A stretch of 64,000 nucleotides of DNA. It comes from Thamnaconus septentrionalis. Its lineage: Eukaryota; Chordata; Actinopteri; Tetraodontiformes; Monacanthidae. Below, in pieces: positions 1 through 11,289 of this stretch. A program made the position numbers and the translations under genes. The notes below the pieces were generated by a model, which made no database searches, was not told where the DNA came from, and saw nothing but the letters and a program-made list of their open reading frames with translations. The DNA is taken from positions 22,046,001 to 22,110,000 of the forward strand of contig CM020511.1 in the NCBI GenBank assembly GCA_009823395.1. The letters are read 5' to 3'. Positions within the stretch are counted from its first letter, which is position 1. Every line of letters begins with the position of its first letter.

Positions 1-80
1 TCGCTGCTGGATGAAGCCTCATGGCACCTTCAGCAGGTTTAGTGTCTAGATGAGAGGTCAGTAGGTCAGAAGGTCATTAG

Positions 81-650
81 TGCTGTGTCTCAATTCAGGG
101 TCCTTCAGACCGAGTGTCCTCCGTCTGAACGTGACGGACCAAACCCGCCTCACCGGTAACCACTCGGGACGGTCTAGCCTTCGGCGTATTTCCTCGTTTC
201 GTCACCGCCGTTCCCTCCGGCTGGCCAACCCCGGAAGTGACGTTTTTATAGTATCAAGCTAACCATTGGTTAGCCATCTAACGATGCTGTTGGATGATCA
301 AATAAGTAAAATCCTACGTTAAAAAACTGGATACTTTATGTGAAACTTAAATACTTAAATTTATACGTCGTGTCTTTACCAGTATATGCCGCTAATTTCA
401 GCTGACTTTCCAAGATCTCACGATGCTTTGCAGCAGCACGCAAAGCATCATGGGATACATAAGTACGCGAAGGAGAGTAGCGGTGCATCCTTGGAATCGG
501 CTAAAATGAGTGCGTATTTCCGAGTACGCATTTTTTGAGTGTCCTAAGCACCCTTGGGAATTGGGACAAGACTTCGCGCAGTGCTATGATGCAACTTCCT
601 TTCAAAATGCGTACTTCAAGGATGCAGACCCTGAATTGAGACACAGCACA
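81..650. mobile_element. Non-autonomous TIR transposon (MITE), hAT-like
   Basis: The left end GTGCTGTGTCTCAATTCAGG is mirrored by CCTGAATTGAGACACAGCAC at the right end, giving inverted repeats of about 20 bp. The flanks carry similar but imperfect GTCATTA/GTCATA duplications. No transposase is visible inside. The right half (from about 350) matches 28064-28352, so this is a dispersed family. Superfamily assignment is inference from the TIR style and the roughly 8-bp flank similarity. Confidence 0.72.
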
Positions 651-826
651 AGTCATAACCAAGGACCAACCAAAGTCAGGTTGTGTCTGTGGGTGTTGTC
701 CTCCTCCTGGAATCTCCTCCTTTCTTTGGAATTGCTGGCCCCTCCCACTATATTTATGTACATATGTACATATCGTCAGTCAATTAAAATGTTTAATCAC
801 AAATCATCGCATTGGTGTCCTGAGTT

Positions 827-1154
827 TGGTGGCGCAGTGGTTAGCGCTGCCGCCTCACAGCAAGAATGTCGTGGGTTTGATTCCGGGCCTGGGACCTTTC
901 TGTGTGGAGTTTGCATGTTCTCCCTGTGTCTGCGTGGGTTCTCTCCGGGTCCTCTGGCTTCCTCCCACAGTCCAAGAACATGCATGTGAGGTCAATTGAA
1001 CATTCTAAATTGTCCATAGGTGTGCATGTGATTGTGAATGGTTGTTTGTCTCTATGTGGCCCTGCGATGAACTGGCGTCTTGTCCAGGGTGTACCCTGCC
1101 TTCGCCCTCCAGCAGACCCCCGTGACCCTGAGCTCAGGAAGATGAATGAATGAA
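827..1154 (+). mobile_element. tRNA-derived SINE with LINE-type tail
   Basis: The head has an A-box-like GGCGCAGTGGTTAGCGC and a B-box-like GGGTTTGATTCC at pol III promoter spacing. A conserved teleost tail region (cast around TGCATGTTCTCC and CCTGCGATGAACTGGCG) follows, and the 3' end is an ATGA-repeat tail. A perfect 14-bp TSD, TGGTGTCCTGAGTT, lies at 813-826 and 1155-1168, so this is one complete insertion. Its tail is related to the reverse-strand copy at 51609-51743. Confidence 0.88.
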
Positions 1155-1168
1155 TGGTGTCCTGAGTT

Positions 1169-1470
1169 CACTCGCGATTAAGTGCAAATTTTTTTACTCT
1201 GCCCTATATTTAACTTAATAAGATATGTGGAAGATAGAAAAAAGAGAAGAGGGAGCGCTGCTGGGGTCCTTAAAAACAGGTGCTCTTTGGTTTATGCTTA
1301 GAAGCAGGCAGATTCAGTTAAATCCTTGCACAAAGGTGAAGTGCAGGATGGGAAACTGAAAAAAAAAAATCCAAGGCGGCTCTGTTTTATGCAATAAAAA
1401 AAGCCTTTATTTTGGCATGGCTACAACTGGTTGCACAGATAAAAAAGACTAGACCTTCTATTTTGGCTAA

Positions 1471-1537
<67 letters not shown>

Positions 1538-2375
1538 TATTAGAATAATTTTATAATTCTTATGTATTACAATTACTATAAAAATGCATCATCAGAGCAA
1601 CATATTACAGAAAAAAACGAAACACTGTCGGAGCTGCTGAGCTCACATCGACACTAAAGAACAGAGAGCAGCTGAATAGAGAATAAAGAGCAGTGAGTGT
1701 AATCCTCCAACCACGACCATGACAACCATCTACAATCATAACGTTTATGAAAACCATAAAAAAAGAATGCTCTCGTCTGAGCTGCCGGCGCTGCGTCTGC
1801 AGTCTTTGTCTCCTCCAAATGTCAAACTGTTTGTCGCCTCATTATTTCACCACTGCGGGACAAAAAAAAAAAATGTGCACGTCTCATTATCCTAGCGTGG
1901 ATTTAAATTACTGTGCTGGCTTTTGGGTATCAAATAAAAAAATATGATTTTTTTTTTGTTTTAAATTTGGGAGGTGGGTGGTGATGGGGGGAAACATAAG
2001 TGACTTTCATTTCATCATTGCTGCAGATTTACAGGCTCTCGTTAATCATTGGAGCCTCGTGGAAAATCATAGTGGAGGGTTTCCTTTTTATTAATTGCTG
2101 AGAGAGAGAGGAAGAGGAAGAGGAAGACATTCGGAAGGGTTCTGGCTCAAGAGTGATGGATAAGGATAGCAAAAAATAAAACATCCCAGAAGTGACATCA
2201 TAACCATTACTGGCTATCAGGAGAAAGGCACAGACTTAAAATCTCTCAATGTCAACATCGTTGGGCGATGAAATAATAAATACAATTACACAAAGGACGG
2301 AGAACAGACTAGAATTACAAATATTTTTGACTTTGTTTGGCATTTGCTCCAAAGACAAACAGAATTTTATGCCTC
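1169..2375. other. Unassigned non-coding stretch
   Basis: AT-rich sequence with a TA/CA microsatellite (1471-1533), poly-A runs and a short GA-rich tract at 2101-2130. I see no gene, splice-consistent exon or recognisable repeat family. Confidence 0.5.
1471..1533. repeat. (TA)n-(CA)n compound microsatellite
   Basis: About 34 bp of alternating TA followed by about 28 bp of alternating CA. Confidence 0.97.
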
Positions 2376-2380
2376 AACAA

Positions 2381-3013
2381 TGTCAGGTGTTGGTGGACTC
2401 AAATGCACGACAACCACTGATGCAATTTAAGAGGTTTATTGAAACGGGGAGGTCGGGCAGTCCAGGGTCGAGAACCAGTGCAGGCGGTGAGAGAGGTAGG
2501 CGAGATCAACATCGGGGACGGGCGGAGGTCGAGAACAGCGACAGGATCCAGACGGGGCAGACGAGGAACGTAGTCAGAGCCAAGCAGGGTCGTTACCGGG
2601 GAATCGGTCCGAGGACAAGGCGGAGACGGGGTCTCAGACGGGCTGTTGTCAACCGGGGAACGAAGGATCCAGACGGGGCAGACGAGGGACGTAGTCGAGA
2701 GCCGAGCAGGGTCGGTACCAGGGAATCGGTCCGAGGACAAGGCAGGGGCAGGGTCGGAGACGGGCTGTTGTCAACAGGGGAACGAAGGAGTACAACAAGG
2801 AGACAAGCGCTGGGGAGTCGAGCAGGGTCGTTACCGGGGAACGAAGGAGTACAACGAGGGAGACAGGCGCTGGATTACTGGTGCAATGCAAAACAGATAA
2901 TCTGGCTACTGGGAAACGTGGGAGACTGGTTAATATAGGCAGTGCAGATCAAAGGCGAAGATTGTTGGCTATCAAGATAATAGGGGCAGATTGTTCGCTT
3001 CAAGACCGTGACA
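2381..3013 (-). mobile_element. Solo LTR (gypsy-type), family A, copy 1
   Basis: The unit runs from TGTCAGGTGT to GACCGTGACA, with TG/CA ends, and is flanked by a 5-bp TSD, AACAA (2376-2380 and 3014-3018). An AATAAA signal on the reverse strand (2435-2440) sets the orientation as reverse. The centre holds about two copies of a roughly 125-bp G-rich minisatellite that includes GGGCTGTTGTCAAC. No internal coding region accompanies it, so it is a solo LTR. The same family occurs at 29516-33238. Open frames across it are G-rich artefacts. Confidence 0.85.
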
Positions 3014-3018
3014 AACAA

Positions 3019-3649
3019 TGGTTGTTTTCCCTACAATTTTTTCTTTATTTTTTCCTGACAAGAGACATTTTTAAAAAAGTTTTTTGTTTTGACCTTAAAT
3101 TAAGATTTGAGATTATTACACAGTGGTGGAGTTTTTCTTTCTAAAAGTACTCCAAAAAGGTAGGGGGCGCTATAGCAGCACCATGATGTCTCTGGAGCGA
3201 ACAGGCTAACATCACCTGCCAGGTCCCTGATTTGAGGATGGCTGGTAATGCTTCAGTGTAGTATCAAGCTACATTTAGCTCATGCTGTGTGCCAGCTAGT
3301 AAGCACTAATATGGAGACTAGCTAGCGGCTCCACGGCAGCCATTGTGCAAGTTAACACCAGGCAGGAAGCCCGGTGCAAGCGGGTTTCCGAAGTGCCCCA
3401 GAAGCATGACACCGCACAGCTGTGGAGAAATACACGGCTGTTCTATTTTTCATGCTTCACTCGTCGCACCTGCCTCAATGGCAGCAGGTAGAATCAGAAA
3501 AGAGTTTTGTTTCACAGTTTTTTTCTTTAAATACACACGAAACTACCTGGGTTGTCGCACGATCATGCAATCCTCCCGTGAGCCGGTCGAGCCGCTACGC
3601 TTGACACCCCGCGCGGAAACGCATTTGGTGTGATTTGGGGGTTAGCACG
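3019..3649. other. Unassigned non-coding stretch
   Basis: No repeat end, splice-consistent exon or protein motif was recognised here. It sits between a solo LTR and a hAT MITE. Confidence 0.4.
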
Positions 3650-3657
3650 AGCTAACG

Positions 3658-3917
3658 CAGACATGGGTAAACTACGGCCCACGGGCCACATCCGCCCCGC
3701 TGCGTGTCTCTGTCCGGCCCGCGTGAAGCCAGCCAAGACCCCCCTCTCCCCTCCTCAACGAAACTTTGTCGGCACGTAACGTTGCCGAGTTAGCGTAGCG
3801 CGATAGCGATAGCGTGCTCCGCTCCCCCCGTCAACGAAAAAAACTTCCGTGGCCCGCCGACTCGATGCAGGTCTGTCATGTGGCCCGTTGCGAAAAAAAA
3901 AAAATTGCCCACGCCTG
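3658..3917. mobile_element. hAT-type MITE (CAG...CTG ends)
   Basis: It begins CAGACATGGGTAAACTACGG and ends TTGCCCACGCCTG, with subterminal GGCCCACGGGCC and GTGGCCCG. A perfect 8-bp TSD, AGCTAACG, flanks it (3650-3657 and 3918-3925), as expected for hAT. At 260 bp it has no coding capacity. Confidence 0.87.
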
Positions 3918-3930
3918 AGCTAACGTGTAT

Positions 3931-5048
3931 TATTAAAAACTGATTAATTGACTAAATTATCAGTTTTGAAAAAAACAAAAACAACGTTCAATATGACTTT
4001 TCCATGGTATCGATATTCCGATAGTCCACCTTGGTTTTGACATGCGCTGCCACCAACACACACACACAAACACAAGAGCGCTGCCCTTGGGAGTGCGCCA
4101 ACGTGCAGCAGCCCCTCCCCTCCTGCCTCATAGAGACAGAGACACTCGCTCACACAGACACTGGTATGCTAGAGATGCCACAGAACTGTGCCGCCAAAAG
4201 TAGCGAACAACACAAATCTATCAAAAGCACCTCCAAGACTGACACCTGTGCACAGAGACCTGTGTAAAGAATTTAAAGAGGTTGGAAACAGTAACTTGAA
4301 GCATGTATTGCATATCGGTGTTTACTTTAGCATGTTGTCATGTTAGCGAGCGATCGCTAAAACTAATCAACGGGGTAGGTTGCATATCCACTCTATAGAG
4401 GAGGATACGGAAATAATTCTCCATTTGTGTGTGTGTAGCTTTTGCTTTATACATCCATGTTGTAGAAAATACCAGAGAACTGACTCTCATATTACCGAAT
4501 ACATAGTTTGAGTAGGCTGGCCTTAGGCCGGAAGCATTGGTCAATATCTGAATAGAAACCAAAGATGATGGGATCAACTATGATGCTGTTGTGCTAAACA
4601 ATTTTACTTTAATGTGTACTTCTTTGGTTTCATTCTAAGATTAATTAATTAGGTTTGTAGTTATTTTAGAGGCCTGATTTAAAAGAAAAAACAAAAATAT
4701 AATAACAAACTATTTCTCTTTCTCTTTTATTTCTCTTTTACCATCAGAGAGAAAGCTGAGAAGACTGAACCTGAAGCAAAACCTCAATATAACTGTACAG
4801 TTTTTTTTTTCCTGCAATTGCTTTGAAATGCGTTTTGTTTTGAACGTGTGACTGTCTGAGGCCTTACAACAAGTGCATACAAATGAAAAAACAACGTAAA
4901 GAAATACTTGAAAAAGTGCTCTACCTCAAGAAAGAATTTCTTTATCTTTTATTTTTGCACTAAAATCTCAGTGGATGCATGGTATCAAACAACAATATTT
5001 TTCAAAATATTATATGGAAGAGTGATATCCAGTATCGTCACAACACTA
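3931..5048. mobile_element. Second hAT-like insertion abutting the MITE
   Basis: A perfect 8-bp direct repeat, ACGTGTAT, occurs at 3923-3930 and 5049-5056. The right end reads ACGATACTGG...TAGTG on the reverse strand (GTATCGTCACAACACTA at the border), a familiar hAT terminus. The left end TATTAAAAACTG is a poor match, so the left TIR is degenerate or lost. No transposase frame is visible. The left TSD overlaps the right TSD of the neighbouring MITE by three bases. Confidence 0.6.
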
Positions 5049-5527
5049 ACGTGTATGTCACCCTCTGGAACTCTTAATGAAGATGAAGATGATGCGTCGC
5101 ACTGGGCTAACTGGACAACAACAAAGCGCCACAGTACCAGGAGCCTATTTACTTTACTTTATCTCATTAAAGGAAATAAAGTCCACTTGGCCCCGTCTCT
5201 CTACTCCCAGAGTGCTCCTGCATTAAACATCGGGCCCGCTGCTGCCGCCGGGTTAATATTAGAATAAATATACAGGCGCAGCGCTGCAGCCGGCGGTCGT
5301 CTTCTTCAATCATCCCCTCTTCACCGCCGGCCCTGTCGATTTCCGAGCCAATGAGCTTCACCGCCGACAGTAGATCACCGTCATTACCAGGAGGAACTGC
5401 TCTTGTGGGGCCAAAGGTCGCAGCTGAAGCAGCTCCAGACAACCGACGTGACAGGATGATGAAACGTTGGGGCCAGCCTCGGAGGCAGAGAGCAAGGGGA
5501 GGGAGTTTAAATTGTGGGCCTGATGAG

Positions 5528-5529
<2 letters not shown>

Positions 5530-5582
<53 letters not shown>
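5530..5582. repeat. (GA)n microsatellite
   Basis: An uninterrupted GA dinucleotide run of about 53 bp. Confidence 0.98.
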
Positions 5583-5584
<2 letters not shown>

Positions 5585-5644
5585 CCTGCCCTGGATCCAG
5601 CCTCGAGCCACAAGGTCGCCCTCTGCAGGTCAGGTGGAAAAGGA

Positions 5645-5652
5645 CGATGATA

Positions 5653-5691
<39 letters not shown>
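5645..5691. repeat. (GAT)n microsatellite
   Basis: About 14 GAT units, nearly perfect; a shorter GAT run follows at 5846-5869. Confidence 0.97.
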
Positions 5692-6125
5692 CTCCTCTAC
5701 TGGACCATGTGACTGCTTCCTCCGTCAGTCTTCTGTCCAGTAAACTACAATAACAACAAAAACAACATGTTGCTAAACGTGATGCTGAGTCGTCCCGCAG
5801 TCAACAAAATTACAAACCAGCTTCCCATAGGACACTCAGCGGCAGCGATGATGATGATGATGATGATGAAGAGCCTAAGATTGCCTGCCTAAGATTATCA
5901 CAAGCAGTCACGCTGCTCCAAGCAGCCGGCGTATGCAAGAACTCATTTGGGAGAGCGGATGTAAGTACAGTGATTTTTTTGTGAAACTTGATGGGAGCAA
6001 AGTGGCTGAAATGGGTCTGGAGATGGAAACACTGCAGGAGAAAAACGGGCCAGAGGATTAGAGCGGCAGATTATCTCGGCCCAGTAAACGAAGCTGTCCC
6101 TTCAAATAGCATCGTTAGCCAACAG

Positions 6126-6272
6126 GAAGGAAGCAGGCAGAGGAGGAAGAGGAAGAGGAAGAGGAGAGGAAGAGGTGGAGGAGAAAGCGGATGGGAGAGA
6201 TGAGGAAGAGGGAAAGGAGGAGGGAGGAAATGGGAACAGGAGAGGAAGAGGAAAAGGAAGAGGAAGAAGAGC
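6126..6272. repeat. GGA/GAA purine tract
   Basis: An almost all-purine strand of about 145 bp built of GGAAGA and GGAGGA units. Such mirror-like purine tracts can form triplex DNA; this is inference only. Confidence 0.9.
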
Positions 6273-7261
6273 GAGCAGCTCTGGAGTTGGCCACGTGAGA
6301 GATATTCAGACCTCTGTGGCATAAAAAAAAAAAACCCTGCAGTGTCTCATTAGCTTCCCAGCGTTGCTGGGTGAGTTCGCACTCGAGGTTTTAAAATGTC
6401 ATCGAGCAGAAGGAGATTAGAAAAAATTACATTATCATATAAAGTGAGGTGTGTCTTCGCCCTCCGCCGTGTCATCACTCACTTACTGTTGTTGGACGTG
6501 GGGAGAACGTCTCACTTCCCGGCTAGCAGCGGATGAATAAAGGCACAACACAACATTCAAGAACGAGCGCACAACAAAATACCGTCTCTCCTTTATCGCT
6601 GTGCTGACAGCCGTCAGCTCAGCAAAGACAGGGAAAATAGATATTTAACAACAATAACAAGAACAACAACAGGGGATTGGAGGGAAGCTGGATGTTTCGA
6701 GAAAAAAAACAGGGGAAAAATGTAAAGATGTGAAAAAAAACAAAAATAAATGACAGAAGTGACAGCGGGGGATGATAGTGAGAAGAACATTACTGGCTGT
6801 AAAAACCACACCAAGGTGCAGCCGCAACACAAAGACACGCATCACGTTGTGTACATTATGGATGTTGTTGAACAAGCGACGCACGGCCACAAACAAGATG
6901 GGACAGATTTACTGCGTCTGCATGATTCAGAGATGTGATTTTATTTATTTATGTATTTTTCTTTTCCTGTCGCGGCCAAATCGCTGAGATACAATAAAAA
7001 TAAAACACTTTCACAAGACGCTGCTGAACCACTGGAACCACTGCTCCGCAGCTATAACCCCGTCCTTTGGCTGAATCAGATTGTTTAGTCTCAGTTAGTT
7101 CAGGTCAGAGGTCAAGGGTCACGTGTGGAAACCACAACCTGGAATCAGTAGTAATCTCACACAACTCACAGCTGAATCTTCCTCCGTCCGTGTAACCCTG
7201 CCTCTAGTTGATGCAACAGTATTTCAGCGATGCAATTTAAACATTGTTGGTCAGTTGAGCC

Positions 7262-7661
7262 CAGAGATTAGAGAGTCGAGTCACATGACTTGACTCGAGT
7301 CACACTCGAGTCGCAAATTGAAGGACTTGCTTGATTAACACTGATAAAAAGCTCAACTTGACTTTGACTTCGTCTTCAAGACTTCAGGCAGATGACTCGA
7401 AAGGACTTGACTTTTTTTAAATTAAATATTTTTTTTTTTGCAAGTTTTTTTGATTACGTTAAAAAATGTGTTTTATTTTGAAACATGATCCGGCGATTTT
7501 ACAGTACGCTGTGTACGCTGCACGCTGTACGCAGACCAACAGTGGTCAACAGATCAACACATGAGCAGCAACTTATTGGCTCGTCAAATTGGTCAAATGT
7601 TTGCTGATATAAATGTTAATATTAAGCCATGTTAAGTTTATGATATTGTTATGTATCTGTA

Positions 7662-7692
<31 letters not shown>

Positions 7693-8465
7693 TGATAAAA
7701 TTTTGGTTCACATTGTTCGCTTTTTCTGTCTGCAATGTGTCCTCTCGGGCACTGAGTGGTGCAGTCGACCCTGTGTGCTCTTCCTTGCTTGTTCCAGGTT
7801 GGCTTGCGCCACTATTTAAGGAGGAGGACCTCAACACATCCTCTCTCTTTTGTTCTTCTCCACGCTCTCAACTGGAGGCCATGTGCAGCAGCAGCCAACC
7901 TAGTTTTCTTTGTTAGGTCGCCAAGTTAACTTTGTTTAAACAGTTGTAAAATACTTGAGTTTCTTTTCCAGAGTCCACTAGCCTGTAGGGGAGGGAAGCC
8001 ATTTTTGTTCTCCTGTGTTTTAGTTAAGGACGTTAGTTTGATTGTCATTTATTTAATTATTCTTTTTCTTCCACTAGGTAAGATCTTCAAAAGAGCCATC
8101 TTGTTTGTTGTTTTCGCCATGCCCTTCCTGACGCCAATGCTAAGATGGTGATTGTTAATAAAATCCATCTTGTGGACAGAAACACGTGGTCTACCTTGAG
8201 CACATGGTCTACCTTGAGAGCTGGGAGAAGGGGGGAGAGCTATTATGTTGTGTCCTAGTTCCCCCTAGGCTGGGGCATAACAATATGCATAACATCAACA
8301 TAACGTCATATAAAGTAATTTACGTTTAATGTGGAAACTGGGGTAGATGATCAGATTTTTGTATGAATTGACTTGACTTGCTTGATTCTTACCACGGTGA
8401 CTTGGGACTTTCTCGAGACTTGAAGGTCAAGACTTGCAAGGACTTGCTTGTGACTTGCACATCTG
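7262..8465. mobile_element. GACTTG-rich hAT-like non-autonomous element (interrupted)
   Basis: Both ends are built from repeated GACTTG/CAAGTC and GACTCGAG motifs: 7270-7410 on the left and 8370-8460 on the right, in inverted arrangement. Ends resembling hAT (CAGAGATTAG; GCACATCTG) are visible, but I could not find a matching 8-bp TSD, so the borders are approximate. The centre is occupied by the LTR-like unit at 7647-8282. Confidence 0.5.
7647..8282 (+). mobile_element. Putative solo LTR
   Basis: It starts TGTTATG and ends CATAACA, a 7-bp inverted terminus with TG/CA. The flanks carry a 4-bp direct repeat, ATAT (7643-7646 and 8283-8286), which is weak because the left region is AT-rich. Inside are a TATTTAAGG TATA-like box (about 7813) and an AATAAAATCC polyadenylation signal (about 8158) in the order expected for a forward LTR. 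A TA microsatellite lies near its start. Confidence 0.55.
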
Positions 8466-8914
8466 TGACTTACTCCCCCCTCTGGTGGAGCCATGATTTT
8501 AGGCACAAAATCCAAACATTTTTCCTTAGTGAGCTGATTTTTAAAAAATTACAACTTTAAAGATTTTCTTGAAACAACATTGAGTGGCTCCACCAGTGTG
8601 GGTTTTTATTTTTCAGTTTTTTTTTTTTTTTTTTTTAGCTTTCAATCATGTTTGTCCGAGCTGACCAGCTCCTGAACCTCAGAGTTTGCTGACCGCACAT
8701 AACATGCGATCAAGCCCAGCGACAATATTGGCTGGGACAGTCCCTCGTTAGCTCGACAGCCAAATCAGCTGGAATGTAAATATCATTAACGTTTTGAAAC
8801 AGATAAGGATGTTTGCGCTGTCATTTAATCACTATAAAAAAGTACATTGATAAATTAATAATTTTCCAGTCACAAGCCAGGAAACAGTATCGCCTCACTA
8901 GCCGTAGCCGAGTG
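8466..8914. other. Unassigned non-coding stretch
   Basis: AT-rich with a poly-T run near 8620. It may include the unrecognised 5' boundary of the following L1 fragment. No coding signal. Confidence 0.4.
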
Positions 8915-9983
8915 CAAATGATGAGAGACTTATACGATCAGGGTACTTTGCTAACATTGAATGATCTCTGTATGAAATATCCAATTCCAAAAAAACATTT
9001 TTTTTTTAAATACTTACAATTGAAACATTTTGTCTCATCAAAGAACCATCAGGCTACAAAGGCTGCAACTGTCTTGAGGAAATTGTCTTGAAGCACATGA
9101 ATGGGAAGCACCAAATTTCTACTCTATACAAAGCACTTGTCTCGTATGAGGAGGAATCCAGTAACGATAGAAGGAGGGCATGGAGTTTAGATATTAAGGA
9201 AGATATCGAAGAAGCTGAGTGGGCAAAAGCTTGTTTAAAAGCTCAGTCACAAACCATTAATACTTGTATGAAACTGCTACAATATAAATGGTTAATGAGG
9301 ACATACATAACACCTGAGATACTCAACAGATGGTCCTCGGACAATCCAGATACATGTGTGAAATGCCTGACTGAGAAAGGTACACTGATTCATTGTGTAT
9401 GGGAATGTCCTAAGCTGGTAGCTTTTTTGGAAAAAGGTCGTCTGCACGCTGAGTAAAATTACAGGTGTTGCAGTACCCTACACAGCAAAGCTTTGTATTT
9501 TAGGGATATATCCGGATTGTTTCTCTATTAACTCTAAATGTAAGACCCTGATTAATTTCGGACTCCTGCAAGCCAGAAGGATGGTTGCTCTATCTTGGAG
9601 AGAGACGGAATTACCCTCTACACAATCTTGGATTAAAGAGATGGCAATGTTTGCTACATTGGAAAGCTGACCTATGTAATCAGGGGTAAAATGCAAGAAT
9701 TTGAAGAGATGTGGGCACCCTCAATGGACTTTCTCAAGCAACAATAGATTATACTTGTCATAGAGTGTTATAGTTGTATTGCCTATGACTGATTTATTTT
9801 TATTATTATTATTGATATGTTTTTGTTGTTTTGTTTTTTGTGTGTGTATCATTATCTTTAGATACTTTGTTATGTGTGCGTAAGCAGTGAGTTCAGCTTG
9901 CACTTTCCATTGGTATGTATGTGGACGTGTTCTGTATGTTCTTATTGAAAAATAAAATAAAAACATTGTTCAAAAAAAAAATC
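8915..9983 (+). pseudogene. L1-clade LINE, 3' end of ORF2 plus 3' UTR (5'-truncated)
   Basis: Forward-strand frames read as the C-terminal part of a fish L1 ORF2. First comes RDLYDQGTLLTLNDL with FFFKYLQLKHF, then LLQYKWLMRTYITPEIL followed by a CX2C-like CVKCLTEKGTLIHCVWECPK segment. A third frame carries LCILGIYPD and FGLLQARRMVALSWRE. At least two frameshifts separate the blocks, so the copy is dead. The 3' UTR ends in AATAAAATAAAA and an A-run at about 9983. Endonuclease and RT domains are absent, as in usual 5' truncation. Confidence 0.85.
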
Positions 9984-10059
9984 TTTTCTGGGAATTTTGA
10001 ACTGTCCATGTGTTTTCCATCTACCCCCACTGGACTCACCACTCTCCAGCCATCTGGCA

Positions 10060-10263
10060 AGCTGACCCTTGGGCTCCTTCATCCTTGTCAGCCACCTGAT
10101 ACTGCTATGGTCTGCGCACACGATAAAGGCACGCCCCAGCAGGTACTGCCGGAAATGTGATGTAAACTCCGCCACAGCAAGCAGCTCTTGTGCAGTAGTT
10201 ATGTTCCGTTTTGGTCAGCTCACGACTCCCATAAGCCAGCACCCGCTCTGTGCCCTGCTGAAC
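10060..10263 (-). pseudogene. gypsy RNase H domain, distal part
   Basis: The reverse frame shows ERVLAYGSRELTKTEHNYC, then FRQYLLGR and the core ADHSSIRWL, then LARWLE. These match the RNase H region of chromovirus-like or Mag-like gypsy elements. The sequence loses similarity after LARWLE. Frameshifts separate the blocks. The frame continues from 10751 onward on the other side of the inserted LINE. Confidence 0.8.
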
Positions 10264-10750
10264 GGTGTGTGTGGTTTGGTTGTTTGTTGTTCTCATATTA
10301 AAAATCCTCATGTTATTGAATCAATCCTCATATTCAATATCTCTGCCTGGTTTGGCACACTCAATCTCACCCTCCACAACATGCTAAGCAAAATTAACAG
10401 TAAAATCATAGGTCAGGAGCAACAGTCACTTGCTACCACCCATAACATCAAAGTCCTGAGAAAAGGCACCATGGTCTGCACTGACCCCTCGCACTCTCTT
10501 TCATTTCAGTACACCCTGTTGCCTTCAGGGCGTAGGTATAGGTCCCTCCCACTGATGACAAAGAGGGCCTCCTTTTTGTCCCCATCAACAAATGGACAAA
10601 GGCTGTAACCTACACTTATTTTAACTTTATTTATTATGTCTAATTGCATGTTTGGCTGTCATGTGTAATTGTCTTTTTATCATGTCTGTTTTTGTGCTCC
10701 ACCTGCAAATGAAATTCCTAATGGATAAATAAAGTGAATTTGATTTAATT
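10264..10750 (+). mobile_element. CR1/L2-type LINE 3' end inserted in gypsy element
   Basis: The forward frame contains WFGTLNLTLHNMLSKI followed by CTDPSHSLSFQYTLLPSGRR and a stop at 10608. This is the C-terminal tail typical of CR1/L2/Jockey-like fish LINEs. A 3' UTR with AATAAAGTGAATTTGATT follows. A 5-bp TSD, TGAAC, flanks it (10259-10263 and 10751-10755). It is 5'-truncated. The exact clade is inference. Confidence 0.8.
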
Positions 10751-11212
10751 TGAACCTGTGACAGTACAGTGCCAATGCCAACGTCGCTTGCGTCAGTGTC
10801 CAGAATCATGTCGCCCTGGTCCAGTGGATAACCCAGGACCGGTACACTGGTAAGCAGGTGCTTGAGTTGGTTGAACATCACCTGACATTCAGTAGTCCAC
10901 TGGAAACGGGCGTATTTCTTGGTCAAACACAGAGAGGTTCAGCCACAGTAGCAAAGTCTTTTACAAATCTGCGAGAATATGAAGCCAGGCCAATAAACTG
11001 GTGGACCTCTTGGACCGATATGGGTGTTGGCAGGGATCAGTGATTACACTATCTTCTGAGACGATGTGGCCCAGGTATGCTACTTGGCGAAACCTGTCAA
11101 AAACTAGGCAGAGTCGTTGTAGCATCTCCAACACATCCCTGCCAAGCATAATGATGTCACCCAAGCAGACCAAGCAGGTCTCCCATTGCATGCCAGCCAG
11201 GACGCGATCCAT
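10751..11212 (-). pseudogene. gypsy reverse transcriptase and proximal RNase H
   Basis: The rightmost frame has LAGMQWETCLVCLGDIIMLG, where the catalytic YLDD box has become CLGD, so the polymerase site is lost. It is followed by FRQVAYLGHIVSEDSV. A second frame has FQWTTECQVMFNQLK and the RNase H start DTDASDVGIGTVLSQVQ. Frame changes between blocks and the mutated catalytic box show decay. Confidence 0.85.
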
Positions 11213-11289
11213 TTAGCGTTGTGATGTCGCTGGGTGATGTGGGCGTAGCCTCTCACCACATACTCCTGCCAAGCCTCCAGCATCACCGT

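Larger units (their letters stand above)
5057..7261. other. Microsatellite and purine-rich non-coding region
   Basis: It contains a (GA)n tract, two GAT tracts and a long GGAAGA purine tract. Frames crossing these encode only RE, DD or similar low-complexity peptides. No gene was recognised. Confidence 0.55.

Noticed and set aside
827..900. Functional tRNA gene
   Set aside because: A and B boxes are present, but the region is the head of a SINE with flanking TSD and does not fold as a complete tRNA.
2249..2938. 229-residue frame overlapping a solo LTR
   Set aside because: It lies in the G-rich minisatellite of the LTR, on the strand opposite to the LTR orientation.
5351..5753. Open frames across the GA and GAT microsatellites (poly-RE and poly-D proteins)
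   Set aside because: They are translations of simple repeats with no domain or splice support.
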